From NCBI RefSeq assembly GCF_000743535.1, contig NZ_AVCJ01000051.1:1-64000 (forward strand): a stretch of 64,000 nucleotides of DNA. Reading direction: 5' to 3'. This document shows positions 20,751-33,485 of this stretch, in pieces. The DNA comes from Arenimonas donghaensis DSM 18148 = HO3-R19 (GTDB lineage: Bacteria; Pseudomonadota; Gammaproteobacteria; Xanthomonadales; Xanthomonadaceae). The translations under genes and the position numbers were made by a program. The notes under the pieces were generated by a model that worked only from the letters and a program-made list of their open reading frames with translations, searched no databases and was not told the origin of the DNA. The number at the start of each line of letters is the position of its first letter. Within the stretch, counting starts at the first letter, position 1.

Positions 20751-21506
20751 ATGAGCAGCAAGAAGGACAACTGGGTTGCCGGCATCAATGCGGTGGCCTC
20801 CGCCCTGGAACACGACCTCGAACACGTGCGCGAGGTCCTGCTCGAGGCCGGCAGCAAGAACCCGCGCATCACCGAGATCGAGGAGACCGCCCGGCGGCGC
20901 GACGTTTCGGTGCGCCGGGTGCCGGCGCAATCGCTCGAGGGCATCGCCGGCGGCCTGCGCCACCAGGGCGCAGTGGCGCGCTACGAAGCGGCCAAGGCCA
21001 CGGACGAAAAGGAACTGCCCGCCCTGGTCGAGGCCGCCGCCGGCAAGGCCCTGGTGCTGGTGCTCGACGGCGTGCAGGACCCGCACAACCTCGGCGCCTG
21101 CCTGCGCAGCGCCGCGGCCGCCGGCGTCACCGCGGTGGTGATCCCCAAGGACAAAGCCGCGCCGGTGAACGCCACCGTGCGAAAGACCTCGGCCGGTGCC
21201 GCCGACCGCATCCCGGTGGTCAGCGTCACCAACCTGGCGCGCACGATGCGCGCCCTCCAGGAAATGGGCGTCTGGCTCTATGGCCTCGACGGCGAGGCCA
21301 AGGCGACGATCCACGCCACCGACTTCACCGGCAACGTCGCGCTGGTGATGGGCGGGGAAGGCGAGGGCATGCGCCGGTTGACCCGCGACACCTGCGACGG
21401 CCTGGTGCGCATCCCGATGCCCGGTGAGATGGAAAGCCTCAACGTCTCGGTCGCCACCGGCGTCGCCCTGTTCGAAGTTGTTCGCCAACGCGGAGACGTG
21501 AAATGA
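20751..21506 (+). CDS. rlmB: 23S rRNA (guanosine2251-2'-O)-methyltransferase RlmB
   Basis: RlmB is a SPOUT-class (TrmH/SpoU) methyltransferase acting on G2251 in the peptidyl-transferase P loop. The 251-aa product has an N-terminal L30e-like substrate domain (NWVAGINAVASALE) and the knotted SAM domain. Its three motifs are DGVQDPHNLGACLRSA, MGGEGEGMRRL and [22 protein letters not shown] ribosome site lies 11 bases before ATG 20751. The stop overlaps the ATG of the next gene (ATGA), so the pair is coupled. Confidence 0.96.
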   Translation: MSSKKDNWVAGINAVASALEHDLEHVREVLLEAGSKNPRITEIEETARRRDVSVRRVPAQSLEGIAGGLRHQGAVARYEAAKATDEKELPALVEAAAGKALVLVLDGVQDPHNLGACLRSAAAAGVTAVVIPKDKAAPVNATVRKTSAGAADRIPVVSVTNLARTMRALQEMGVWLYGLDGEAKATIHATDFTGNVALVMGGEGEGMRRLTRDTCDGLVRIPMPGEMESLNVSVATGVALFEVVRQRGDVK

Positions 21507-21799
21507 GCCTTCAATGGTATGACTTCGTCGGCCTGGCCGGCGTCGCCTTCGTGCTCGGTGCCTTCTTCCTGCTGCAGGCGGGCAAGCTCAAGGGTGACTC
21601 GTTGGGCTATCAGTTGGCGAACCTGTTCGGCGCGGTTTTCATCCTGCTGTCGATCTTCGCGACCGGCCAGGATTTCCGCGACGTCATCTCGGCCACCATC
21701 ATGCAGCTGGCCTGGATCGTGATCAGCCTTTACGGCCTCTGGCGCAGCCTCAAGGCCCGCGCCGCCCGGTTCCGGCGGCCGCCGGGCGGCGGGCAGTAG
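21503..21799 (+). CDS. Small membrane protein, CBU_0592-like
   Basis: This 98-aa protein has three predicted membrane helices (DFVGLAGVAFVLGAFFLLQ, QLANLFGAVFILLSIF and ATIMQLAWIVISLYGLW). It ends in a basic tail (KARAARFRRPPGG). The pattern YDFVGLAGVAF...LLQAGKLKGDS...YQLANLFGA matches the CBU_0592 family of unknown function. It overlaps rlmB by four bases (ATGA) and converges on the cysteine synthase gene with a 6-bp gap. No catalytic residues are evident. Confidence 0.75.
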   Translation: MSLQWYDFVGLAGVAFVLGAFFLLQAGKLKGDSLGYQLANLFGAVFILLSIFATGQDFRDVISATIMQLAWIVISLYGLWRSLKARAARFRRPPGGGQ

Positions 21800-21805
21800 C
21801 CCCGG

Positions 21806-22762
21806 TCAGCCCAGCGAGGCCAGCCACTCGTCGTCGCTGCCCTCGTTGATGCCTTCGAACAGGAAGGTGCTCAGGTAGCGTTCGCCGGTGTCCGGGATCA
21901 TGGCCAACACGACGCTGCCCGGGTCCAGCGTGCGCGCGACTTCCAGCGCCGCCGCGAAGGTGGCGCCGCCCGAGATGCCGCAGAAGATGCCCTCGCGCGT
22001 GGCCAGGTCGCGTGCGGTGTCGCGCGCCACGACATCGTTGACCGGCACGATCAGGTCGTAGATGTCGCGGTTGAGTACGTCCGGGATGAAGTCCGGGGTC
22101 CAGCCCTGGATCTTGTGCGGCTGCCACTCCTTGCCCGACAGCAGGGCCGCGCCCTCGGGCTCGGTGGCGGCGATCTTCAGGGTGGGGCGGGCGAGCTTGA
22201 GCACCTCGCCGGCACCGGTGAGGGTGCCGCCGGTGCCATAACCGGTGACGAACCAGTCGAGCCGGCGGCCGGCGAAATCGCGCAGGATTTCGGGGCCGGT
22301 GGTGGCGCGGTGCCAGGCCGGGTTGGCCGGGTTCTCGAACTGCCGGGCGAGAAAGGCGCCGTGTTTCTCGGCGAAGGCCTGGGCGTGCCGCACCATGCCG
22401 CTTCCACGCTCGGCGGCCGGGGTCAGGATGACCTTGGCGCCCAGCGCCCGCATCAGCTTCCGGCGTTCGACCGAAAAGGTCTCGGACATGAAGGCGACGA
22501 AGGGATAACCGCGTGCCGCGCAGACCGCCGCCAGGGCGATGCCGGTGTTGCCGGACGTGGCCTCGACCACCATCTGGCCCGGCTTGAGCGTTCCCGAGGC
22601 TTCGGCGTCGAGGATGATCGCGGTGGCCAGGCGGTCCTTCACCGATGACATCGGGTTGAAGAACTCCAGCTTGGCGTACATCTGCACGCCTTCTGGGGCG
22701 AGACGGTTGATGCGCACGATCGGCGTGTCGCCGACGGTGCCCAGGATGCTGTCGTGGATCAT
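21806..22762 (-). CDS. cysK: Cysteine synthase (O-acetylserine sulfhydrylase)
   Basis: This PLP enzyme makes cysteine from O-acetylserine and sulfide. The 318-aa protein shows the PLP lysine K42 in NPMSSVKDRLA, the substrate loop EATSGNTGIALA, the phosphate-binding loop GYGTGGTLTGAG and the C-terminal IFCGISGGATFAA and IPDTGERYLST. Length and motifs fit CysK better than CysM, though the two are hard to split by eye. It lies 31 bp from the rnt gene on the same strand. No cys regulon neighbours are present. Confidence 0.92.
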   Translation of the reverse strand: MIHDSILGTVGDTPIVRINRLAPEGVQMYAKLEFFNPMSSVKDRLATAIILDAEASGTLKPGQMVVEATSGNTGIALAAVCAARGYPFVAFMSETFSVERRKLMRALGAKVILTPAAERGSGMVRHAQAFAEKHGAFLARQFENPANPAWHRATTGPEILRDFAGRRLDWFVTGYGTGGTLTGAGEVLKLARPTLKIAATEPEGAALLSGKEWQPHKIQGWTPDFIPDVLNRDIYDLIVPVNDVVARDTARDLATREGIFCGISGGATFAAALEVARTLDPGSVVLAMIPDTGERYLSTFLFEGINEGSDDEWLASLG

Positions 22763-22793
22763 GACGGGGTACCCCTGCCAGGGAAGTGCCGGA

Positions 22794-23429
22794 TCAGCGG
22801 GTCGCCAGTGCCGCCCCGGCCGAGCGGCGCCAGCGATTGAGCACGTCGCAAAACAGCGCCGCGGTGCGTTCGGTGTCGTACACGGCCGAATGCGCCTGGT
22901 CGCCGTCCCATTCGAGCCCGGCGGCCTGCACGGCCCGGCTCAATACGGTCTGGCCATAGGCCATGCCGGCCAGCGTAACCGTATCGAAGGTGGAAAAGGG
23001 GTGGAAAGGGTTGCGTTTGTGTCCCACCCGCGACACCGCAGCGTTCAGGAAGCCGAGGTCGAAATGGGCGTTGTGCCCGACCAGGATGGCGCGCTGGCAG
23101 CCGTGCCGCTTGGCCGCCGCCCGGACCTTGGCGAAGACCAGGTCCAGGGCCTCGCGCTCGGGCAGGGCGCCGCGCAGCACGCAGTCCAGGCGGATGCCGG
23201 TGACTTCCAGGGACTTGGGGTCGATCTCGCTGCCCTCGTAGGGCTCGACGTGGCTGCTGGCGACTTCGCCGGGCACGTAGTCGCCGGCTTCGTCGAGCTC
23301 GATCGGGATCGCGGCGATCTCGAGCAGGGCATGGCGGTTGCAGTCGAAGCCGCCGGTTTCGACGTCGACGACCACGGGCAGGAAGCCGCGAAAGCGCTCG
23401 GCCATGCGCGGCGTGGGGGTGTTTTCCAT
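22794..23429 (-). CDS. rnt: Ribonuclease T
   Basis: RNase T is a DEDDh exonuclease that trims the 3' ends of tRNAs and other stable RNAs. The 211-aa product carries all four acidic residues plus the His: D22 and E24 ([10 protein letters not shown]), D124 ([11 protein letters not shown]) and H180/D185 ([11 protein letters not shown]). The sequence starts [18 protein letters not shown], as in the E. coli enzyme. It lies between cysK and the hvf operon; the 31-bp gap to hvfX contains no clear terminator. Confidence 0.94.
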   Translation of the reverse strand: MENTPTPRMAERFRGFLPVVVDVETGGFDCNRHALLEIAAIPIELDEAGDYVPGEVASSHVEPYEGSEIDPKSLEVTGIRLDCVLRGALPEREALDLVFAKVRAAAKRHGCQRAILVGHNAHFDLGFLNAAVSRVGHKRNPFHPFSTFDTVTLAGMAYGQTVLSRAVQAAGLEWDGDQAHSAVYDTERTAALFCDVLNRWRRSAGAALATR

Positions 23430-23460
23430 GCCGCGAAGGATAACAGGGCCGGGCCGCGAC

Positions 23461-24114
23461 TCAGGCCGGCCAGAGCCTCCCGGCGGCCAGCAGCAGCAGC
23501 GACATCACCAGCAGTGCCAGGCCGGCCACCGGCAGCAGCATCAGCGTCGGGATTCCCAGCACGGCCAGCGCCAGCGCCCAGGCCAGCGGATCGGCCAGGC
23601 TGCGCCGCGGCGTGGTGGCGCTGCCGGCGGCCAGCAGGGCGTCCAGGCTGAGCCGGCCGGCGCCGTGGAAAACCAGCGGCAGCAGCATGGCCGCGAACAG
23701 CAGCGGCAGCTTGAAGTTGCCGAAGCCCTTGTCACTGATCGCGTAGCCGCGCCAGAGCTCGGAAAGGCTGCCCCAGTCCGCCGGCCAATGCACCGACACG
23801 GTAGCCACGGCGGTCAGCACCAGCAGCGCGAAGGCGAAAAAGCGGGTGCCCAGGCCAAGCAGGAGGGCGACGGCACCGACCAGTTCGGCCCAGGTCGCCA
23901 GGGTCCAGCTCAGGTCGACCGGCACGAGGTCGAGCGGCGTCGGGAACTTGTCCTGGATGCCGGCGAACCAGTTTTCGCCGCGCAGTTTTTGCATGCCCGC
24001 TTCCCAGAACTCCCAGGCCAGCAGCAGGCGCAGGCCCAGCGGCGCCAGCCAGCGACCGGTGCCCTCCAGGCGTTCGGTCAGCGCCAGCCAGCGGGTGCTT
24101 GCATCGTGGCTCAT
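23461..24114 (-). CDS. hvfX: DoxX-family membrane protein HvfX (bufferin/oxazolin operon)
   Basis: This is a 217-aa inner-membrane protein of the DoxX family. Its features are [24 protein letters not shown] near residue 28, several hydrophobic segments ([43 protein letters not shown]) and a long hydrophobic C-terminus. DoxX members encoded last in Hvf/Buf operons are called HvfX/BufX and assist copper-peptide production in an unresolved way. Its ATG overlaps the stop of the hvfC gene (ATGA), so translation is coupled. The DoxX family is broad, so the specific role rests on context. Confidence 0.85.
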   Translation of the reverse strand: MSHDASTRWLALTERLEGTGRWLAPLGLRLLLAWEFWEAGMQKLRGENWFAGIQDKFPTPLDLVPVDLSWTLATWAELVGAVALLLGLGTRFFAFALLVLTAVATVSVHWPADWGSLSELWRGYAISDKGFGNFKLPLLFAAMLLPLVFHGAGRLSLDALLAAGSATTPRRSLADPLAWALALAVLGIPTLMLLPVAGLALLVMSLLLLAAGRLWPA

Positions 24115-24893
24115 CAGGAAATCTCCGTATCGGGTTGGACGCCCAGCAGCACGCCATCGGCGCGTAGCTGGTCAAGCATGTGGCTGCCTTGGCGAATGAA
24201 AGCCTCGTGGTCCGGCGCTGCCGCTTCCACGGCCAGGGCCTCGAGCTGCTGCCGGCCGCTGAGCCCGGGCTGTTCCGACAGCCGCTGCAGCAGCCGGAAG
24301 GTCAGCGGGCTCAGGGCGTGGAAGTGGACCCGCAGGTCAGCGCCCCGGCGCACCAGCAGCAAGGTCGGCGTGGGCGGCGGCTCGGTCGGCAGCTTGCCCG
24401 GCGACAGGCGGTGCACCGGCCAGGTGTAGGCCAGCGGCCAGGCCAGGGGTGAAACGACCGGCTTGCCGGCGAGCAGATCGCCGTCGGCATCGTGTGGCGT
24501 CGCCTGGTCGCTGGCCTCGCTCAGGTCCAACGCCAGTTCGACCCATTCGTAGTGCGCCAGCTCGACCAGCCAGGGCGGGTCGGCCTGGCCAGGGTCGTCG
24601 CGTTCCTGCAGGTATTGGATGAACTCGCGCGGCAGTTCCGGGAACAGCGGCGTCGTGCAGCGATGGTCGCGATAGAAATCGCGCACCAGGGCATGCCAGG
24701 CCGAGTCCCCCAGCAACGTCCGGATGACCGGGAAGTTGGCGGCCAGCAGGCCCTGCAGGCTGTTGTAGAACAGGTCGCGGTAGATCTTCAGGCGGCGGTC
24801 TTCGATGCCGGGCGGCGGCGCCTCGACGTCGGGGTCGCGCACGTGCGCGGCCAGGCGCGCTTGCTGCGCGCGCAGGGTTTCAGGCGCGGGCAT
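24114..24893 (-). CDS. hvfC: DUF2063 protein HvfC/BufC, partner of the MNIO enzyme
   Basis: This 259-aa protein has the DUF2063 N-terminal domain typical of HvfC/BufC ([36 protein letters not shown], then [13 protein letters not shown]). A C-terminal domain of about 100 aa follows that can serve as a RiPP recognition element. In the studied Haemophilus and Caulobacter systems this partner binds the precursor and is needed with the DUF692 enzyme for cysteine modification. It overlaps hvfB by 14 bases and hvfX by 4, so all three are coupled. The tail is leucine-rich ([16 protein letters not shown]), as in winged-helix recognition modules. Confidence 0.9.
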   Translation of the reverse strand: MPAPETLRAQQARLAAHVRDPDVEAPPPGIEDRRLKIYRDLFYNSLQGLLAANFPVIRTLLGDSAWHALVRDFYRDHRCTTPLFPELPREFIQYLQERDDPGQADPPWLVELAHYEWVELALDLSEASDQATPHDADGDLLAGKPVVSPLAWPLAYTWPVHRLSPGKLPTEPPPTPTLLLVRRGADLRVHFHALSPLTFRLLQRLSEQPGLSGRQQLEALAVEAAAPDHEAFIRQGSHMLDQLRADGVLLGVQPDTEIS

Positions 24894-25737
24894 GGCGGCC
24901 GGTTGCGGGGGCGTGGCCTGCCAGCACGTCGCGCACCTGGGCCAGTTCAGCGACCAGTTCGGCGTACGGCGGGATGTTGAAGTCGCGTTCGAGCAGGGTC
25001 GGTCGCGGCCCGAAGCGCCGGCAGGCGTCGTCGAGCAGGGCGAACACGTCGGGCTTCACCGCCGCGCCGTGGGTGTCCACCTTCAGGTCGTCGGCCTCGT
25101 CGTAGTGGCCGGCGATATGGAAATAGGCGATGCGCCCGCCGGGCAGGCCGTCGAGGAAGGCCTGCGGGTCGTAGCGGTGGTTGATGGCGTTGACGTAGAC
25201 GTTGTTGACGTCGAGCAACAGCTCGCAGTCGGCTTCGGCCAGCACCCCGATGATGAAGTCGAGTTCCGGCATCGCCTGGTAGGGCGCGGCGTAATAGGAG
25301 ATGTTTTCGACAGCGATACGCCGCCCCAGCGCGTCCTGCACCTGGCGGATGCGGCCGGCGACATGGTTCACGGCCTCTTCGGTGAAAGGGATGGGCAGCA
25401 GGTCGTAGAGCTGGCCATCGTCGCTGCAGTAGCTCAGGTGCTCACTGAATACCGGCACCCGGTGTTCGTCCAGGAAGCGCCGCAGCTTGCGCAGGTAGGT
25501 GTCGTCGAAGGGATCGGTCGAACCCAGCGACAGCGACAGGCCGTGGCAAACCAGCGGATGTCGTGCGCTGAGCTCGCGCAGGGCGGCGCCGAAACGCCCC
25601 CCCACGCCAATCCAATTGTCCGGCGCACACTCCAGGAAGTCGAAATCCCCCGCCGGCGCGGCCTGCAGCGGACCCAGCAGGGCCCGTCGCAGGCCCAGGC
25701 CTACGGCAGTCGTCGGCAATGTGCGCGTGGACGTCAT
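24880..25737 (-). CDS. hvfB: MNIO (DUF692) multinuclear iron oxidase HvfB, peptide maturase
   Basis: MNIO enzymes use a two- or three-iron centre and O2 to rewrite cysteine residues in a precursor peptide; HvfB-type members make oxazolone/thioamide groups that bind copper. The 285-aa TIM-barrel protein shows the expected metal ligands: H65 (CHGLSLSLG), H100 (SEHLSY), E144 (VENISYY), D176 and N178 ([10 protein letters not shown]), H207 and H211 (HIAGH), D221/H223 (DTHGAAV) and E250 (LLERDFNIP). I choose ATG 25737, 7 bases after the precursor stop. The same frame is open further upstream only as a shadow of the precursor's DNA repeats. Confidence 0.93.
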   Translation of the reverse strand: MTSTRTLPTTAVGLGLRRALLGPLQAAPAGDFDFLECAPDNWIGVGGRFGAALRELSARHPLVCHGLSLSLGSTDPFDDTYLRKLRRFLDEHRVPVFSEHLSYCSDDGQLYDLLPIPFTEEAVNHVAGRIRQVQDALGRRIAVENISYYAAPYQAMPELDFIIGVLAEADCELLLDVNNVYVNAINHRYDPQAFLDGLPGGRIAYFHIAGHYDEADDLKVDTHGAAVKPDVFALLDDACRRFGPRPTLLERDFNIPPYAELVAELAQVRDVLAGHAPATGRHARA

Positions 25738-25744
25738 GCCTGGC

Positions 25745-26122
25745 TCAGGCGTTGCCGCCGCACTTGCCTTCCTCGCCCTTTTCGTCGCCGGCGTGGTCGG
25801 AGCCGCACTTGCCTTCACCGCACTTGCCTTCCTCGCCCTTCTCGCCTGCCTTGTCGGCGCCACACTTGCCTTCACCGCACTTGCCTTCTTCGGCCTTGTC
25901 GGAACCGCACTTGCCTTCGCCGCACTTGCCTTCTTCGGCCTTGTCGGAGCCGCACTTGCCTTCGCCACACTTGCCCTCCTCGCCCTTGTGGTCGTCCGCG
26001 GCGGCGAGCAGGTAGCCCTGGGCCAGGGTGTCCATGGCGAAGGCGGAGGTGGACAGGGCCATCGAGCCGAGCAGCGCGGCGCTGGCGGCGAGGACGACGG
26101 GTTTCAGGGTCTTCTTGGACAT
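25745..26122 (-). CDS. hvfA: HvfA-type RiPP precursor (DUF2282) with nine EGKCG motifs
   Basis: This is a 125-aa exported precursor. Residues 1-29 form a Sec signal peptide ([20 protein letters not shown], then MALSTSAFA), followed by a short DUF2282-like leader ([18 protein letters not shown]). The core holds nine EGKCG motifs with cysteines at 52, 57, 67, 72, 82, 87, 101, 106 and 121, and no other cysteine. In Haemophilus HvfA, such EGKCG cysteines become oxazolone/thioamide pairs that bind Cu(I). ATG 26122 is chosen because it opens the signal peptide and has a GAGGGA ribosome site; the longer frame has none. The gene lies between an ECF sigma gene and hvfB. Confidence 0.93.
   Translation of the reverse strand: MSKKTLKPVVLAASAALLGSMALSTSAFAMDTLAQGYLLAAADDHKGEEGKCGEGKCGSDKAEEGKCGEGKCGSDKAEEGKCGEGKCGADKAGEKGEEGKCGEGKCGSDHAGDEKGEEGKCGGNA
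25748..25978 (-). repeat. Tandem repeats encoding EGKCG units
   Basis: Within hvfA the DNA is a set of near-identical direct repeats of about 45 bp, each coding for [10 protein letters not shown] plus a spacer ([14 protein letters not shown] or [10 protein letters not shown]). There are four double-motif units and one terminal single motif. The near-identity at DNA level means copy number can change by slippage or recombination, altering the number of copper-binding sites. These are coding repeats, not CRISPR. Confidence 0.9.
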
Positions 26123-26174
26123 GGTGTGGCTCCCTCGTTGGGTTGCTTGCAGTGGTGCGGGCGGGCCCGCGGGT

Positions 26175-26744
26175 TTAATCCTGAAGGTATTCGCGCGCCA
26201 GTGCACGCGCGCGGTGCAGGCGCGCCTTGCTGGCTTCGCGGGTGAGGCCCAGCGCGTCGGCCAGTTCGCCGATGGTCAGTCCCTGCACATCGCGCAGCAG
26301 GATGATCTCGCGATAGTGGGCGGGTAGTGATTCCAGCGCGGCGGCCAGGTCGCTCGCCAGTCCGGCGGGCGCCTGGGCGCAGGGGCCCGCGATGTCTTCG
26401 GTAAGCGGCTCCTGGCGCAGTTGCCGCCAGCCGCGCTTCATGCGGTTGCACTCGCGCTTGACGATGCGGAAGAGCCAGGAGGTGAAGGACTCGAGCTGGC
26501 GCAGGTCGGCCAGCTTTCGCGACGCGGTGAACAGCGACTCCTGCACGGCGTCCTCGACGTCGTTCACCACGCAATGGTGTTCGGCGTAGCGGCGCAGGTC
26601 CTGGCGCGAGCGGGTAAGCACGCGTTCCAGGGCCAGGCAGTCACCGGCGCGCGCCGCCAGCAGGTCGTCCTGCCAGGGATGGGCAACGGGGACGGGCGTG
26701 CCGGGCATCGCGGCCTTCATGGATGGGTTCACCGTTATGGTCAT
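26175..26744 (-). CDS. ECF-type sigma factor heading the hvf operon
   Basis: This 189-aa sigma-70-family protein has only regions 2 and 4. Region 2 shows DVEDAVQESLFTASRKL and SFTSWLFRIVKRECNRMKR; region 4 shows LPAHYREIILLRDVQGLTIGELA then LTREASKARLHRARALAREYL. It is 52 bp upstream of hvfA on the same strand and is presumably cotranscribed or autoregulated. No anti-sigma gene (such as a DUF1109/NrsF-type membrane protein) is adjacent, so how activity is controlled is unknown. I start at ATG 26744, with a GGAGG run close upstream; ATG 26720 is an alternative. Confidence 0.88.
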   Translation of the reverse strand: MTITVNPSMKAAMPGTPVPVAHPWQDDLLAARAGDCLALERVLTRSRQDLRRYAEHHCVVNDVEDAVQESLFTASRKLADLRQLESFTSWLFRIVKRECNRMKRGWRQLRQEPLTEDIAGPCAQAPAGLASDLAAALESLPAHYREIILLRDVQGLTIGELADALGLTREASKARLHRARALAREYLQD

Positions 26745-26808
26745 ACCCTCCAAGTGGCGAGGCCCGGGTGAAAGGGTGCGCGGCCCGCCGAAGGCATTCA
26801 GGTGGCGT

Positions 26809-28025
26809 TTAGGTTCCCGTGGGTGCCGGCCCAGGTGCGACGTGCCGCGGAAGCCCCAGTGAAACCAGCGCCGCCATCAGGATGAACACCGACGACACCG
26901 CCAGGCAGGCGGCCAGTCCCCAGGCCTGGTAGACCGCGCCCGAGAGCACGGTGCCAAGCAGGCGGCCGCCGGCATTGGCCATGTAATAAAAGCCCACGTC
27001 CAGCGATACGCCGTCTTCGCGGGCGTAGCTGACGATCAGGTAGCTGTGCAGGGCCGAATTGAGCGCGAACAGCACCCCAAAGACCAGCAGCCCGGTCACC
27101 ACGACCGTTTGGGCCGGCCAGCCGGCCCAGAGCGCCGCCGCCATGGCCGCTGCCACGCCGGCCAGGGGCAAGGCCCAGGCAAAGCCGGCCCGGCCGTCGG
27201 GGACGGGCCCGCTGCGCAGTCCGGTGATGGCCGGCGCCAGCGCCTGCACGGCGCCGTAGCCGATGATCCACAGCGCGAGGAATGCGCCGATCTCGGCATG
27301 CGGCCAGCCCAGCCGCTCGGCCAGGAAAACCGGCAGCGCCACCACGAACCAGACGTCGCGGGCACCGAACAGGAACAACCGCGCCGCCGACAGCCGGTTG
27401 ATGGCCGGGCTCTTGGACAGCAGTTCCCGGAACTTCGGCCGGGCGCTGGCGCGACCCAGGTCGGCCTGCAGGAACACCAGGCTGCCAATCCACACCAGCG
27501 CCAGCATTGCCGCCATGGCCAGGACGGCGCCGCCGAATCCCAGCCAGGCCAGCAGCAGCGCACCCAGGAAGAAGCCCACGCCCTTGAGCGCGTTCTTCGA
27601 GCCGGTGAGCAGCGCCACCCAGCGATACAGGCGTGCCTGCTGGTCACCCGGCACCAGCAGCTTGATGCTGCCCTTGGCGCTCATCTTGTTCAGGTCCTTG
27701 GCGATGCCGCTCAGCGCCTGCGCCGCCATGACCCAGGGCACGGCGAGCAGGGCCGCGGGCACGGCCAGCATCGCGAGCGCGCCGACCTGCAACACCAGCC
27801 CCAGGTTCATCGTCCGGTTCAGGCCCAGGCGGGCGCCCAGCCAGCCGCCGACGAGGTTGGTGACCACGCCGAAAAATTCGTAGAACACAAACAGCATCGC
27901 CACCTGCAGCGGTGAATAGCCCAGCTGGTGGAAGTGCAGCACCACCAGCATGCGCAGTGCGCCGTCGGTCAGGGTGAAGGCCCAGTAGTTGGCCGTCACC
28001 AGCAGGTACTGGCGGGTCAGCGGAT

Positions 28026-28029
<4 letters not shown>
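26809..28029 (-). CDS. arsJ: Organoarsenical efflux MFS transporter ArsJ
   Basis: ArsJ exports 1-arseno-3-phosphoglycerate, which then falls apart to arsenate outside the cell. The 406-aa protein has about 12 membrane segments and the family-typical start [20 protein letters not shown] followed by [20 protein letters not shown] and [18 protein letters not shown] 28029 overlaps the stop of the GAPDH gene (ATGA), which supports coupled translation. The GAPDH-ArsJ pairing is the established arsenate resistance pathway, so the function is well supported by context. The stop lies 65 bp from the ECF sigma gene. Confidence 0.93.
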
Positions 28030-29026
<997 letters not shown>

Positions 29027-29030
<4 letters not shown>

Positions 29031-29347
29031 GCGGATTTTTTCCTTGGGGCGCAGCGGGAGGCATCGCCACCGCAGCAGTTTTCGGTGAGGTAGGCGACCA
29101 GGCCCTGCACGGCGTCGAGGTCGGCGCGATAGCGGATGTGGCGGCCACTGGGCTCGGCTTCGACCAGCCCGGCCTGCAGCAGTGCCTTGAGGTGGAAGGA
29201 CAGGGTGGTGGTCGGCAGGTCCAGGTGTTCGGCGATTTCACCGGCGAAGGCGCCGTCCGGCGCGCGTTCCACCAGCCAGCGATGCACGGCCAGCCGGTGC
29301 GGCTGGGCAAGCGCGGAGAGGGCGGCCAGGGCCTGTTTCGTTTTCAT
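29027..29347 (-). CDS. arsR: ArsR-family arsenic-responsive repressor
   Basis: This is a 106-aa winged-helix repressor. The DNA-recognition helix region is [20 protein letters not shown]. The effector site is not the helix-3 CVC motif of plasmid ArsR but three C-terminal cysteines, C91, C92 and C99 ([11 protein letters not shown]), much like the Acidithiobacillus-type ArsR. It is the first gene of arsR-gapdh-arsJ, with ATGA coupling to gapdh. Its promoter carries a palindromic operator between the -35 and -10, consistent with autorepression relieved by arsenite. Confidence 0.93.
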
Positions 29348-29353
29348 TGTTCT

Positions 29354-29381
29354 AGAATAGTCGAACTATGTGACACTTCAA
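29354..29381 (-). promoter_or_regulatory. ars operon promoter with ArsR operator
   Basis: On the minus strand, TTGAAG (29376-29381) and TATTCT (29354-29359) are separated by 16 bases, ending 6 bases before the arsR ATG at 29347. The inverted repeat ATAGT-N3-ACTAT (29357-29369) overlaps the -10 and spacer, where a repressor would block RNA polymerase. The very short distance to the start means the transcript is leaderless or nearly so, unless another promoter exists. Confidence 0.65.
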
Positions 29382-29414
29382 AGTCAGGCTGCGACGCCGG
29401 CTAGAATCGCGGCG

Positions 29415-30574
29415 ATGCGCGCCCAACTCTTCCTGGTCTTCCTGCGGCTGGGCCTGACCTCCTTCGGTGGACCGATCGCCCACCTGGGCTATTTCCGCGA
29501 GGAGTTCGTGGCCCGGCGGCGCTGGCTGTCGGAGGCCGAATTCGCCCAGCTGCTGGCGATCTGCCAGGCACTGCCCGGGCCCGCCAGCAGCCAGCTTGGT
29601 TTCGCCGTGGGCCTGCTGCGTGCAGGCTGGGCCGGCGGGCTGTTGGCTTTCCTGGGTTTTACCCTGCCCTCGGCCCTGCTGCTTTTCGGCTTCGCGATTG
29701 TCGCGCCGAGCGTCGATGCCGGGCTGATGGCGCCCCTGGTGCACGGCCTGAAGCTGGTCGCCGTGGTGGTCGTGGCGCATGGCCTGGTCGGGATGGCGCG
29801 CAGCCTGGTGCCGGACGGGCCGCGGGCGCTGCTGGCGGTGCTGGCGCTGGGCGTGATGCTGGCCGGTGGGCCGGCCTGGCACCAGCTGGCGGTGATCGCC
29901 GCCGGCGGGGTCCTGGGCATATGGCTTTGCCGCGGCGTCGCGAACCTGCCCGCGGGCACGCTACGAACGCGCCACTCGGCGCGCACCGGCGGCTGGCTGC
30001 TGGGCCTGTTCGCGGTCGGGCTGGCGACGGCCCTGTCGGTCGCCGATGAGAGCGCGTCGGCGCTGGCGCTGACGGCAGCGTTCTACGAAGCCGGCGCCCT
30101 GGTTTTCGGCGGTGGCCACGTGGTGTTGCCCTTGCTTGAGCAGTCCACGGTCGCCACCGGCTGGCTGGGCGAAGACGCGTTCCTGGCCGGCTACGGTGCC
30201 GCGCAGGCCGTGCCGGGGCCGATGTTTGCCTTGGCGGCGTACCTCGGTGCCCTGGTGCCGACCGGGATGACGCCGGGAGTCGGCGCCACCCTGGCCCTGA
30301 TGGCGATCTTCCTGCCGGGCCTGATCCTGGTGGCGGCGCTGCTGCCACTGTGGTCCGGGTTGGCGGCGCGACCCGGGGCCGCGGCGGTGGTCGCCGGCGT
30401 CAATGCAGTCGTCGTTGGCCTGTTGGCGGCGGCGTTCGTGGGCACCGTGCTGCCTGCCGGCGTACAGGGCGCCGGCGATGCCGTGATCGCGATCGCCGGT
30501 CTGGCGCTGCTGGCGGTGGCCAGGTGGAACGTGCTCTGGGTGGTGGCCATCGTCGTGGCCACCATCCTGTTGCT

Positions 30575-30602
<28 letters not shown>
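29415..30602 (+). CDS. chrA: Chromate efflux transporter ChrA
   Basis: This 395-aa inner-membrane protein of the CHR family has two homologous halves, each with a signature: [19 protein letters not shown] near the N-terminus and [21 protein letters not shown] in the second half. Both halves also hold a proline-glycine motif, [12 protein letters not shown] and [15 protein letters not shown]. The long form of ChrA exports chromate. ATG 29415 is chosen over GTG 29370, which would start inside the ars promoter. It is divergent from arsR and converges on gcvP, overlapping it by 28 bases at the 3' ends. Confidence 0.9.
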
Positions 30603-33439
<2,837 letters not shown>

Positions 33440-33485
33440 GGCGGATCCGGACATGGGAAGGGGCCGTGCAAGCCGCACGGGGCGC

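Noticed and set aside
18188-20944. Long open frame antisense to rnr
   Set aside because: RNase R motifs on the plus strand are intact; the antisense product has no recognisable fold.
25745-25990. CRISPR-like array of direct repeats
   Set aside because: The 45-bp repeats are in frame, code for EGKCG motifs and lack unique spacers; they belong to the hvfA gene.
25719-26015. Repetitive open frame on the plus strand opposite hvfA (Pro/His/Leu/Ser repeats)
   Set aside because: It is the antisense shadow of the precursor repeats and has no ribosome site or family match.
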